A stretch of 64,000 nucleotides of DNA from Chitinophagales bacterium (GCA_020636475.1 JACJXU010000002.1:18501-82500); one strand, 5' to 3'. Shown: positions 1 through 8,727, numbered from the stretch's first letter. Numbers and translations: made by a program. The notes: a model not told the origin generated them from the letters alone.

Positions 1-748
1 TTAGCGCGTCTATTTCGGGAATAGTGAGGTCTATATCTTCCATCAGTTTAAAAATAGCCATAATGCCAAACACGCCAATACGATTGGCAATAAAGGCGGG
101 CGTGTCTTTGCACAGCACGGTAGTTTTTCCCAAGAAAAGGTCGCCGTAGTGTTGCAAAAACTTAATGACTTCGCTGTTGGTAAAGGGTGAGGGAATTATT
201 TCTAACAAACGCAAATAGCGCGGTGGATTGAAAAAGTGTGTACCGCAAAAATGAGCTTTAAAATCGTCGCTGCGCCCTTCGGTCATCAGGTGAATAGGGA
301 TTCCCGAAGTGTTGCTACTGATAAGTGTGCCTGCGCGGCGAAACTGTTCTACTTTTTCAAAGAGTTGTTGTTTTATATCAAGGCGTTCGATAATGGCTTC
401 GATTACCCAGTCGCAATCTTTAATTTTCGCCAAATCATCGTCAAAATTTCCGGTGCGGATGCGTTTGGCAAAATCGCCTTGATACAAAGCGGCGGGTTTG
501 CTTTTTAGGGTATTTTGCAGCGATTCGTTTACAATACGATTGCGCGCGGCGGCATTGGTTATATCTTTTTCGGATAAATCGAAAGGTACAATATCGAGCA
601 AAAGCACTTCGCAGCCGATATTGGCAAAATGGCAAGCAATACGCGAACCCATAATACCGGAGCCTAAAACCGCTACTTTTTTTATTTTGCGGACATCGGC
701 GGGGATTATGTTGGGTTCATTGGTTATACTTTGGGGTATAGAAGACAT
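1..748 (-). CDS. 3-hydroxyacyl-CoA dehydrogenase, NAD-binding part (3' end beyond window)
   Basis: Only the first 249 codons are in the window; the frame is still open at base 1. The N-terminal region has the Rossmann nucleotide-binding motif VAVLGSGIMGSRIACHFA (about residues 25-43), followed by conserved dehydrogenase segments DWVIEAIIERLDIK, SSNTSGIPIHLM and HFFNPPRYLRLLEI, where the last contains the catalytic-region histidine. The enzyme oxidises L-3-hydroxyacyl-CoA to 3-ketoacyl-CoA with NAD+ in beta-oxidation. The sequence resembles the roughly 800-residue Bacteroidota proteins that carry a dehydrogenase followed by an enoyl-CoA hydratase domain, so the missing part is probably the hydratase; that is inference. 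The start is the ATG at 748, in front of MSSIPQ. Confidence 0.9.
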   Translation of the reverse strand, partial: MSSIPQSITNEPNIIPADVRKIKKVAVLGSGIMGSRIACHFANIGCEVLLLDIVPFDLSEKDITNAAARNRIVNESLQNTLKSKPAALYQGDFAKRIRTGNFDDDLAKIKDCDWVIEAIIERLDIKQQLFEKVEQFRRAGTLISSNTSGIPIHLMTEGRSDDFKAHFCGTHFFNPPRYLRLLEIIPSPFTNSEVIKFLQHYGDLFLGKTTVLCKDTPAFIANRIGVFGIMAIFKLMEDIDLTIPEIDAL

Positions 749-944
749 TTTTCAATGAATTTTTAGAGATAGATTAGAAAAAATTTGTTGGGTAAAAATA
801 CACAATTTTAGTGAATATTTCTTTTTTAGCGAATTTTCGCTAAAAAATTAGGCTATATTTTGCCTCTACGGGCAAGCAAAATCAGCAGGCTTGTTTGGTA
901 AAAAGGATGCTTGTGTGGAATGAACTCAGGTTTGGATAGCAATA

Positions 945-1297
945 TTATTCCAAAATTGCATGAGAAATACCTATCGGTTTAGGTATTATTAAGTGTAAGT
1001 ATCCGGCTCCGCAACTTTGGGCGCAAATCTTATGCTTTGGACTTCTTCATTTTGTTTGCTTGTCCAAAGAAAAAGAAGCAAAAGAAACGATTTTCCCCAA
1101 GGTATTTTGCCCTTGCAGGACAAAACCACAGCTTTTTGGCTAAATTTTTTCCAAGGCTTCAAAAATTTCTAACGCCAAAAAACTGTTATACGGCGAAAAA
1201 AGATTTTTACCCCTTTTACTTATACTAAAACTGCACGAAATTTCCGTAAATGATGATGCGATTTCCTTTTCTAATATGCAATCATTATTTTATTTTG
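945..1297 (-). repeat. MITE-like dispersed repeat, copy A (longest version)
   Basis: About 353 bp, in reverse orientation to copies at 32513-32763 and 41005-41312. All three share the core TTCTTCATTTTNTTTGCTTG with the adjoining TCCAAAGAAAA and AAGCAAAAGAAACGA, the block GGTTTAGGTATTATTAAG near one end, and TTTTCTAATANGCAAT near the other. The outer ends are imperfect inverted repeats of about 35 bp (TTATNCCAAAA at one end, ATNNTATTTTGAAA-like at the other). Copy A contains both internal modules, which are lost separately in copies B and C. Short reading frames inside it are not convincing as genes. Confidence 0.7.
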
Positions 1298-1609
1298 AAA
1301 TTATATATTATAATAAATTAAATTTATGACTATTTTTGACGATAGATTAATAATCTAAAAATCCGACTTACACACTTTTTATGAGATGTTACCTATATAA
1401 TGTTTTTTTTTACACTTCGTACACGCCTGCGGCGAAACCGAACTCAACTACGGCAAAAACCGCGCCCAAGTACGTTGTGACCGTTCTGTATAACAATACG
1501 CAATATTTGGGGGTATATAATAAATCAAAACAATCGAATAGTGTATGCTAATGAGGTTTAAAAAATTTTTTATCTTGCAAAACATTACCCCTTTATATAA
1601 AAAATACGT
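1298..1609. other. spacer with a GC-rich relic at about 1411-1500
   Basis: The spacer is very AT-rich apart from roughly 90 bases at 1411-1500 that look like coding DNA. Read in one frame this gives a tail such as HACGETELNYGKNRAQVR before a stop; a second frame is open as well. It is probably the relic of a gene end, but I do not recognise the family. The rest, up to the start of the next gene at 1610, holds only AT-rich leader sequence. Confidence 0.35.
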
Positions 1610-4600
1610 ATGAAAAACACTGTGATTACCCTCTTATTGGTCGTTTTTTTAGCACAAAACGTACTCCATTCGCAAGAAAATAAAAATCCTTCCTTGCAGC
1701 AGACTGTCGAGGAAGTAATGCAGGAAATGTCGGAACTATGTCCTGACGCTTCCAATAACGATGCCGCCTACAAAATTTTACGCTGCGAAAACAAAGGCGA
1801 AAAACTGAGTATCCTCCTCTCCCTCAATCCCCAATTCCAAACGCATTGTATCAACGAATACTGGCACGAGGAACTCATCGAACACCTCTCGGGAATGACG
1901 CACGGCTGGGGCATTACCAATATTGATGTGCGCTATATAGACGCAGACGGCGAAGAGCGAGTACTGTCCGATATTTTTTCACCCCGAAATAAAGAAAAAA
2001 CCGTTTACCAAACGCCTCCCAACAAAGATAATGCTCCTCCCATAGCCGGAAACAATGCCAAAGGCTACGGCAATCCCAACGTAGGGCAAACACAAGCTAA
2101 CGGAGCTTTGAGTGGCAAAACCGTTTGGCTTAGCGGCGGACACGGCTGGTTGTATTACACCACTTTGGGTTATTACTCCACCCAGCGCGACAATTCCGCA
2201 GGTTTTGGCTTGGTAGAAGATTTTGGTAATATCGAATCTGTGAATTATTATTTGTTAAAATATTTGTGGAATGCCGGTGCGCAAGTATGGACGGTGCGCG
2301 AGCGTGATTTGCAAGAGGCAGAACTCATTTTGGACAACGACCAAGGCGCGCCAAATTATGTAGAATCCGGCACTTGGACACAAAGCGTATCTACGGGCTA
2401 CAATGGAGGCACGTACAAATACGTTTACACTACCTCCACCGAAACTGCTACGGCTACTTATACGCCCAATATTCCGCAGGCTGGTTATTATTGGATTTCG
2501 GTACATTATTTAAATGGAACGAATCGTCCTATTGATGCGCACTATCGTATTCAGCACGCCGGAGGCGAAACTCTGGTAAGTATTAACCAAGAAGTTCATG
2601 GCAGCACCTGGGTATATCTCGGACAGTTTTATTTCGATGCAGGCACTAATGGAAAAATTATTCTTTCCAACCAATCCAGCGATGTAGGGCAAGCACTTAT
2701 TGCCGATGCGGTGCGCATTGGCGGCGGCTTGGGTGACGAAGCCGACTGCGACTATGGTTATGTAAACAACGAACCTCGTTTTGAACAAGCGTCCCGTTAT
2801 TACGCGCCGTATCAAGGATATCCTACTTGCGAAAATGATGTGGTTACGCGTCCGCACTACGCCGAATGGGAACTCGCCAAAGGTACGGCTACAGAGCAAG
2901 CCAATGCTTGTTTTATTTCTTGGCACACCAATGCTTGTTGCAGTGGTACGGGTACCGAAACCATTATGTACAATGGCGTAGCCACGCCCGGAAGTATGGA
3001 GTTGCGCGATTTTGTACACGACGAACTTATTTACGACATTCAAAACGATTGGGACGCAGCTTGGGTGGACAGAGGAAAAAAAGCTATGAACTTGGGCGAA
3101 TTGCGCGAACTTTCTACGATGCCCGGAGCTTTGGTAGAAGTGGGTTTTCACGACAACAGCTACGATACCAATTATTTGTTGTCGCCCGGATTTCGCAATG
3201 TAGCGGCAAGAGCTGTTTATCAAGGTATTGTGAAATTTTTTGCCGATAAAGACGGCATTACGCCCAAACTTTTGCCCGAGCCACCTACACATTTGTACGC
3301 CAAAAACATAGGAAACGGTGAAATACAACTCAGTTGGAATACACCTCCTTCCGGTGGTGCTTTGGGCGATGCCGCTACAAGCTACAAAGTATATATAGGT
3401 ACGCACGGCAAAGCATTTGCCGATGGCATTACTGTAAATGGAAACACTTATACCGTTTCGGGTTTGATGCCTAATACTACCTACTATTTTCGGCTAAGTG
3501 CCCTTAATAATGGTGGCGAATCGTTTCCTACGGCAATAGTTGCAGCCCGCACACCCGATGCTTGTAGCAATATTGTACCCTACCTAATTGTTGATGGATT
3601 TGACAGATTGGACAAATCTGCTGCGGTGAAGGTGAACGAAACCAAACCTACTGCGGCACCTTTGGGTTTGTTAAATCGTCTTTTTCTCGAAAAAATGAAC
3701 AGCTTCGATTATATGGTGGAACACGCCAAGTCGTTGGAGTTTTGCGGACTCACCTTCGACGGTGCGAGCAATGAAGCCGTAAGTGGCGGAAATGTTGTCT
3801 TGGCAGATTACGAAGCCATTGATTGGATTACAGGAGAAGAATCGACTATAGATAAAAGTTTGGATAGTACCGAAAAATCCCTTTTGAGTACTTTTTTGGA
3901 TAATGGCGGAAACTTACTTATTTCCGGTGCAGAAATAGGTTGGGATATTGGTCGCTCGGCTTCACCAAATGCCGATTTGGCATTTTACAACAATTATTTG
4001 AAAGCTACTTATGTCGGCGATGATGCCAATACATACAATTTTTCGGGAATTGATATTCTGGCGGGCATTAGTGGCGGTTTTGACGGCACCTACGCCCAAT
4101 ATTACAATGCCGAGTATCCCGACCGTTTGGGAACTACCGGAGGTTCTACCAAAATCATGAATTATAGCGGCGGCACGGCTGACGGCGCGGCAGTGAAATA
4201 TAAAGGCACTTTTGGGGTGGTAAATTTTGGTTTTCCCTTAGAAACAATTACCGATGCCAGTGTACGCAACAATATTTTTGCCGAAGTGACTACTTTTTTA
4301 ACGCCTAAACCTGTGGCGAGTTTTTCGGCAGATATGCAAACAATTTGTGTAAACGAAACCGTACATTTTACCGATACATCTACCGATAATATTTTGGAAA
4401 GATGTTGGGAATTTGAAGGCGGAAGTCCTGCTACATCTTCCGATGCCAATCCTAATGTAATTTACACAACCGCAGGCACTTATTGGGTGAAACTGAAAGT
4501 GTTTAATGCCGGTGGCGCAGATTCTACAACACTCACCGCATACATTACCGTGCAGCCGGATACAGATGGCGACGGCATTTGCGACCCTGACGATAATTGT

Positions 4601-5179
4601 GTGAATACGCCCAATCCGCTGCAAGAAGATGCTGACAATAATGGTGTTGGCGATGCTTGCGAAAGTAGTGGTTGCGAGCCGTTTTATGTAATAACAATAA
4701 ACTATGCTTCGGGAGAAACTGCTGTGTATGAGGCTTCGGACTACATTGAAGCGAGCAATATCATTGCTGCTGGCGCAAATGTGGTGTATCACGCAGGTGA
4801 TTACATTGATTTACAGCCGGAATTTTTGGCAGAAACAGCCGCCTTTTTTGAAGCCGTTATTCAGGGCTGTACTGCTGGCGCAAAAACAGACAATATTGCA
4901 CTGCAAAGTGCGAATACTGCTGCAATTAGCTTGAAAATTTACCCGCAACCGGCGCACAATGAAGTATTTATCCATTTAGAAAATGTGCCGGAAAATACAG
5001 TCGTTTCGTGGCGTGTTTTTGACTTAAAAGGAGCCATAGTACAAGAAAAATCCAATCTGCCTTATGTTGCTAAAGGCTTGGAATTGCCCGTAGCAGACTG
5101 GCAGAATGGTATGTATCTTTTGCAAGTGCAAATAGACGATGTAGTATATAATACGAAATTTGTGGTGCAAAAATTTTAA
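1610..5179 (+). CDS. secreted N-acetylmuramoyl-L-alanine amidase-like protein with golvesin, FN3, PKD and T9SS sorting domains
   Basis: 1189 residues. A signal peptide (about residues 1-22) precedes an amidase_3-type zinc fold that starts near residue 170. Probable zinc ligands are His178 in SGGHGW, Glu203 in VEDFGN and His439 in SWHTNA, with catalytic Glu510 in VEVGFHDN. Between Glu203 and His439 a golvesin/Xly-type beta domain (about 250-372) is inserted into the catalytic fold. Then follow a fibronectin type III domain (about 555-645), a region of unknown fold, a PKD domain (about 905-990), a thrombospondin type 3-like calcium repeat (DTDGDGICDPDDNC) and a T9SS C-terminal domain from about 1110 (LKIYPQPAHNEVFI to NTKFVVQKF). 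It should cut peptidoglycan stem peptides or a related substrate outside the cell. Substrate is inferred; export by T9SS is well supported. Confidence 0.88.
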   Translation: MKNTVITLLLVVFLAQNVLHSQENKNPSLQQTVEEVMQEMSELCPDASNNDAAYKILRCENKGEKLSILLSLNPQFQTHCINEYWHEELIEHLSGMTHGWGITNIDVRYIDADGEERVLSDIFSPRNKEKTVYQTPPNKDNAPPIAGNNAKGYGNPNVGQTQANGALSGKTVWLSGGHGWLYYTTLGYYSTQRDNSAGFGLVEDFGNIESVNYYLLKYLWNAGAQVWTVRERDLQEAELILDNDQGAPNYVESGTWTQSVSTGYNGGTYKYVYTTSTETATATYTPNIPQAGYYWISVHYLNGTNRPIDAHYRIQHAGGETLVSINQEVHGSTWVYLGQFYFDAGTNGKIILSNQSSDVGQALIADAVRIGGGLGDEADCDYGYVNNEPRFEQASRYYAPYQGYPTCENDVVTRPHYAEWELAKGTATEQANACFISWHTNACCSGTGTETIMYNGVATPGSMELRDFVHDELIYDIQNDWDAAWVDRGKKAMNLGELRELSTMPGALVEVGFHDNSYDTNYLLSPGFRNVAARAVYQGIVKFFADKDGITPKLLPEPPTHLYAKNIGNGEIQLSWNTPPSGGALGDAATSYKVYIGTHGKAFADGITVNGNTYTVSGLMPNTTYYFRLSALNNGGESFPTAIVAARTPDACSNIVPYLIVDGFDRLDKSAAVKVNETKPTAAPLGLLNRLFLEKMNSFDYMVEHAKSLEFCGLTFDGASNEAVSGGNVVLADYEAIDWITGEESTIDKSLDSTEKSLLSTFLDNGGNLLISGAEIGWDIGRSASPNADLAFYNNYLKATYVGDDANTYNFSGIDILAGISGGFDGTYAQYYNAEYPDRLGTTGGSTKIMNYSGGTADGAAVKYKGTFGVVNFGFPLETITDASVRNNIFAEVTTFLTPKPVASFSADMQTICVNETVHFTDTSTDNILERCWEFEGGSPATSSDANPNVIYTTAGTYWVKLKVFNAGGADSTTLTAYITVQPDTDGDGICDPDDNCVNTPNPLQEDADNNGVGDACESSGCEPFYVITINYASGETAVYEASDYIEASNIIAAGANVVYHAGDYIDLQPEFLAETAAFFEAVIQGCTAGAKTDNIALQSANTAAISLKIYPQPAHNEVFIHLENVPENTVVSWRVFDLKGAIVQEKSNLPYVAKGLELPVADWQNGMYLLQVQIDDVVYNTKFVVQKF

Positions 5180-7300
5180 TTACATCACCACCAATTTCTC
5201 CACCTTCAAGTAGCCAAGTTGCTGAAAATGAAGGAAATACACCCCTTTTGGTAACTGGCGGATATCAATGTTTTCACGATTAGTAATGCCAACAATTTGC
5301 TGCACCAAACTACCTTGAGCGTTGAAAAAGCTAAGGGTCGCACCTTCCAAATAAGGCGGCAACTCCACTTGAAAATCGCTGCTGGCGGGGTTGGGGAAAA
5401 TGCGTAAGTTGTGGGTTTTGTTCAAGAGGTCGGTTTCGGTTTTGCCGGAGCCGAAAATCCACAAACTGTCGTTGGCAGTGTCGATAATTCCGCCGAAAAT
5501 GTCGATGATATCAGGATTGATAACGCCAATTTGAATAGGCGAACAGTTGGGCGCGTTGGGGTCGTCGAAATGAACCTCAACCGGAATATCAAAACCGTTG
5601 ATGTGGGCAGTGAAAAGCAGTGCTTGGTCGTGGGTGGCGACAATTTTGTTTTGGTCGAACACATTTTCAGGGCTTACGTCAAGACTTAGGAAGTGATTAA
5701 TCCAGAAACCGGCTTTGGTGTCGCCGCAGTACGGGTCGGTAAAAACGGCTTGATTGTTCACCTGCGTGTTCAGCCAGTCAATGATACTTTTGGGATTGTA
5801 TTTTTTGCTAAGCCCTTGCGGAATTTGGCAAGGATAAGTAAAATGCAAGGTTTCGGGCGCGATGTCGCAATCGAAAACGCAAGAAATAGTATCGCTGCTG
5901 CCGGAGCAAAGGTTGGTAATCTGAAAGTCGTAGCTTTCGCCGAGCGGATAGTTGAAGGCGATGCTCCACTTGAGCGAATCTTGCAGGTCGGCGGTGAGGT
6001 TGTAGGAATTTCCGTTGTTGAGGTCAGTCGCCACGAAGCCGTCCTCACAGTAGCCGATGGTTTGGAGGAGGAGGTTTTCGTTTTGTGTGCATTGGGGAGT
6101 TACTTCGGCATTGAAGTAGTGCAGTTGGTTGAGGCAGTATTGGATGCCGGAACTTTGATACGAAGACATAAGCCCAAAATCATTGGAAAAAGTATATTCA
6201 AGAGGAGTATCTAAAGGTAATGTGGGATTGATATTAAAATAAATTCTAACATCAATTCTATTATTTTCTTCATCTCTAAAAACTATTGAATATTGATTGT
6301 AATAAAATAGAAGGGAGTCAACATCAACTATTAAGAAATCATTTTCTACAAAAATATAATCATGAAATGAATTAATGCAAGATGATATATTTTTTGCTGA
6401 ATAGTTAGAAAATTCATTAAAATATTTTTGACCTACATAGCATTGTTCACAAAAAGTGAAAAAAGGGAGACCATAGGCATACATCCCGCCAAAATCTTGT
6501 AAAGTTTTTTCATAAATATTTTGCCAAATAAGGTTAGTGTTTACACTAATAGTGTCTGTGCGAGGACTATTTATAAGTATACTAAGCTCTCCAGTAGAGC
6601 ATGGTTCACAAGGATAATAAAAGAATTCATTAGAAAAACTAATCTCTCCGGTACACAAATTGGTAAAAAGAATAAGCGTTTTTATATCATAAATAGTGTT
6701 TGAAATTTGGTCATATCCTTCATAGCACGCTACTTCGCTATATTCGAGTGTATTTTCATTATTGGCAAAATAAATGGTATCTTTTTGGTTGTCGTATATG
6801 TGCCAAACCTCAATTCCCAAATCGCAAGGATTTTCAGCTTCAAAATAAAAACTTGCATTATACTGACCGTTATAAATACTGGCCCCACAAAAATCATAAT
6901 AATCATAATAACCATAACCCCCAAAGTCATTTTCTTCAAATATCAAACAATTTTCTTGCTTAATTATGGTGTCGCTGAAGATTTCGGTTTCGTTAGTGCA
7001 ATAGTTTAAAATAGTATAGTCTAAAGTAAGCGTATCGTCAGTCGAAGCAAAAAACTTGTAGGAATAATTGTAGTAATTGTAGTAAGTTGTAAAAACTTCT
7101 CCGCTTATATTATCCGTAAGTTCAAATCCTTCATCACAAGGCGGATAAATGTAAATAAAGTAGCCGTTGTTATCACAATCAGCCGAAAAAGCAGCCTGTA
7201 CTTCAAAGCTCGGCTCTTCCTGCGCCATTGCGCCATAGCAAAAACTTAGCAAAAATGTGATACCTAATACAATTAGTTTGGGTAATTTTCCTGAAATCAT
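5180..7300 (-). CDS. T9SS-sorted secreted protein of unknown function with repeated Cys-containing domains
   Basis: 706 residues. The signal peptide is MISGKLPKLIVLGITFLL to about Ala26. The mature part contains at least two, perhaps three, related segments of about 90 residues. Examples are the region after GFELTDNISGEVF and the region after GFVATDLNNGNSYN; each ends in a Cys-containing strand such as LCSGSSDTISC. The C-terminus is a T9SS sorting domain (LRIFPNPASSDFQVEL to LKVEKLVVM). No enzyme motif is visible. Its stop codon directly abuts the stop of the convergent amidase gene. The part encoding the N-terminal half (about 6220-7150) is strikingly AT-rich, whereas 5200-6200 is GC-richer, suggesting a mosaic origin. 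Confidence 0.8.
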   Translation of the reverse strand: MISGKLPKLIVLGITFLLSFCYGAMAQEEPSFEVQAAFSADCDNNGYFIYIYPPCDEGFELTDNISGEVFTTYYNYYNYSYKFFASTDDTLTLDYTILNYCTNETEIFSDTIIKQENCLIFEENDFGGYGYYDYYDFCGASIYNGQYNASFYFEAENPCDLGIEVWHIYDNQKDTIYFANNENTLEYSEVACYEGYDQISNTIYDIKTLILFTNLCTGEISFSNEFFYYPCEPCSTGELSILINSPRTDTISVNTNLIWQNIYEKTLQDFGGMYAYGLPFFTFCEQCYVGQKYFNEFSNYSAKNISSCINSFHDYIFVENDFLIVDVDSLLFYYNQYSIVFRDEENNRIDVRIYFNINPTLPLDTPLEYTFSNDFGLMSSYQSSGIQYCLNQLHYFNAEVTPQCTQNENLLLQTIGYCEDGFVATDLNNGNSYNLTADLQDSLKWSIAFNYPLGESYDFQITNLCSGSSDTISCVFDCDIAPETLHFTYPCQIPQGLSKKYNPKSIIDWLNTQVNNQAVFTDPYCGDTKAGFWINHFLSLDVSPENVFDQNKIVATHDQALLFTAHINGFDIPVEVHFDDPNAPNCSPIQIGVINPDIIDIFGGIIDTANDSLWIFGSGKTETDLLNKTHNLRIFPNPASSDFQVELPPYLEGATLSFFNAQGSLVQQIVGITNRENIDIRQLPKGVYFLHFQQLGYLKVEKLVVM

Positions 7301-7444
7301 AGCGTATATTTTTAAATAATAGAAATAAAACTCACCAACACTGCTTTAGCACAAACCAAAACAGCCACACTCCCTTCAAACTTTAAATTCATACAAATAT
7401 AAAAGTTTTTTCGGAAATACCAAATATTAACGCAATTATGAAAG

Positions 7445-7536
7445 TATTTTTTGCGCCATATTGACGTTGAAAAAATAAAAAATGTCATTTTGTCGCTTAA
7501 AAATTACTACATAGTGACAAAATGGCGCAAAAAATA
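7445..7536. promoter_or_regulatory. inverted repeat upstream of hsp20, possible activator or enhancer site
   Basis: Arms 7445-7465 and 7516-7536 match as an inverted repeat at 19 of 21 positions (core TTTTTTGCGCCAT / ATGGCGCAAAAAA). A third related half-site, TGTCATTTTGTCGC, lies between them at about 7483-7496. The spacing upstream of the -24/-12-like element at 7551-7565 fits an upstream activator binding site. The function is inferred. Confidence 0.45.
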
Positions 7537-7550
7537 AACATTTTGGCAAA

Positions 7551-7565
7551 TGGTACGCGCTTTGT
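7551..7565 (+). promoter_or_regulatory. probable sigma-54 (-24/-12) promoter of hsp20
   Basis: TGGTACGCGCTTTGT matches the sigma-54 consensus TGGCAC-N5-TTGC(A/T) except for C to T at two positions, with the correct five-base spacing. Transcription would begin near 7575, leaving a leader of about 38 bases before the ATG at 7614. No TAnnTTTG element is seen at this distance. Confidence 0.45.
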
Positions 7566-7613
7566 ACGTACTCAGGCATAATTTCAATTATTATTTCATA
7601 AAAAATATCAATT

Positions 7614-8048
7614 ATGACACTTATCAAAAAAAGCAACCAACAACACTTACCCACCGTTTTCGACTGGATGGATCAATTTTTTGGCAATCGCCCTGCTTTC
7701 AAAGAAGGTTGGGTAGCCAAAGTTCCTAATGTAAACATCGCCGAAACCGAAACCGGTTTTCGCTTGGACGTAGCTGCTCCGGGCTTACAAAAGTCAGACT
7801 TTGACATCAACTTGGACAAAAACATCATCACCATTCGCGCCCAAAAAGAAAACCAAACCGAAGAAGCCAACGAGCGTTTCACCCGTAAAGAATTTAATTA
7901 CCAAACTTTCGAGCGTTCTTTCGTATTGCCCGACACCATTGAGCAAAGCAATATCGAAGCCAATTATGCTGACGGTGTATTGAGCATCAGTTTGCCTAAA
8001 AAAGAAGAAGCGAAGTTGGAAACAAACCGTAAAGTAGCAATACAGTAG
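7614..8048 (+). CDS. hsp20: small heat-shock protein, HSP20/alpha-crystallin family
   Basis: 144 residues, normal for the family. The alpha-crystallin domain occupies about residues 35-140, with VAAPGLQKSDFDINLD, the EFNYQTFERSFVLPD strand region and the diagnostic GVLSISLPKKEE near the end. It is a cytoplasmic ATP-independent holdase chaperone that forms oligomers and keeps unfolding proteins soluble. The gene is monocistronic: it has its own promoter region with inverted repeat and a strong terminator directly after it. Confidence 0.95.
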   Translation: MTLIKKSNQQHLPTVFDWMDQFFGNRPAFKEGWVAKVPNVNIAETETGFRLDVAAPGLQKSDFDINLDKNIITIRAQKENQTEEANERFTRKEFNYQTFERSFVLPDTIEQSNIEANYADGVLSISLPKKEEAKLETNRKVAIQ

Positions 8049-8075
8049 TTTTTTTTCATTGATAATATTCTCCCT

Positions 8076-8108
8076 CAGCTCCCAGAAATTTTGGGAGCTG
8101 ATTTTTTA
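8076..8108 (+). terminator. rho-independent terminator of hsp20
   Basis: A perfect 9-bp stem (CAGCTCCCA / TGGGAGCTG) with a 7-base loop is followed by ATTTTTTAT, 28 bases after the hsp20 stop codon. Confidence 0.85.
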
Positions 8109-8202
8109 TAAATAAGTGAAAAATAGCGAAATACGTATTAAAAGTGTCAAAATAACACTTTAGAAACATTCCCAAAAGCTTCTGCAATCGAGTATTGTAC
8201 CA

Positions 8203-8210
8203 TAACTTTG
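8203..8210 (+). promoter_or_regulatory. -7 element candidate for the phasin-like gene
   Basis: TAACTTTG matches the Bacteroidota -7 consensus TAnnTTTG and lies about 53 bases before the ATG at 8263. No good TTG is present 19-22 bases upstream, so this rests on the -7 element alone. Confidence 0.35.
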
Positions 8211-8262
8211 CAGCAGAAATTTAATTCATAGTTTTTTAAACAAATTTAAAATAATTAATAAA

Positions 8263-8604
8263 ATGGAAGATTTAGTAAAAAAATTGCTTTACACAGGCGT
8301 TGGTTTAGTAGCAGCTACTACCGAAAAAGTGCAGACAATGGTAAACGACTTGGTGGATAAAGACAAGCTAAAACAAGAAGAAGGTAAACGTATTGTTGAT
8401 GATTTTATCAAAAGTACGGAAAACAAAAAAGACGAATTTGAAGGCAAAATGAAAGATTTGGTAGAAAGCGTAGTGAAAAAACTAAACGTAGTAACACGCG
8501 AAGATGTGAATGGCTTGAGCAAAAGAATTGAGGATTTGGAAACAGAACTAACCAAAATGACCAAAGCCGCAGCAAAAGCAGCGAAAACAACAACTACTAA
8601 GTAG
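8263..8604 (+). CDS. phasin-like coiled-coil protein
   Basis: 113 residues, highly charged and predicted to be almost entirely helical. A short hydrophobic patch near the N-terminus (LLYTGVGLVAATTEKV) is followed by heptad-like sequence, and the tail is Lys/Ala/Thr-rich (KAAAKAAKTTTTK), typical of PhaF/PhaI-type granule-associated phasins with basic tails. Such proteins coat polyhydroxyalkanoate granules or act as general stress proteins. No pha synthase gene is nearby, so the granule role is inferred. The neighbouring hsp20 suggests a stress context, but each gene has its own terminator. Confidence 0.6.
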   Translation: MEDLVKKLLYTGVGLVAATTEKVQTMVNDLVDKDKLKQEEGKRIVDDFIKSTENKKDEFEGKMKDLVESVVKKLNVVTREDVNGLSKRIEDLETELTKMTKAAAKAAKTTTTK

Positions 8605-8631
8605 AACACAGTGAAATTTTTTGTAGGTGAG

Positions 8632-8671
8632 AAAAAGTCGGAGCTAGCATTTAGCTTCGGCTTTTTGTTTT
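8632..8671 (+). terminator. rho-independent terminator of the phasin-like gene
   Basis: A stem of about 15 bp (AAAAAGTCGGAGCTA pairing with TAGCTTCGGCTTTTT, with G-U pairs) is followed by GTTTTTAT. Confidence 0.75.
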
Positions 8672-8727
8672 TATATACCAATAAAAAAAATATTGCTACC
8701 TTGCTCGTAATAAATACTTGAAATAAT

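Noticed and set aside
1037..1228. 63-codon open frame inside MITE copy A, with similar frames in copies B and C
   Set aside because: The frame is not conserved between copies and the encoded Lys/Phe-rich peptides arise from the repeat itself.
2510..3406. 298-codon open frame on the minus strand within the amidase gene
   Set aside because: Complementary shadow of the real gene; no signal, motif or spacing, and the + strand has complete domain order.
5693..6214. 173-codon + strand open frame opposite the T9SS gene at 5180-7300
   Set aside because: Antisense to a gene with signal peptide and sorting domain. Its Val/Gly-rich translation looks like reverse-coded sequence.
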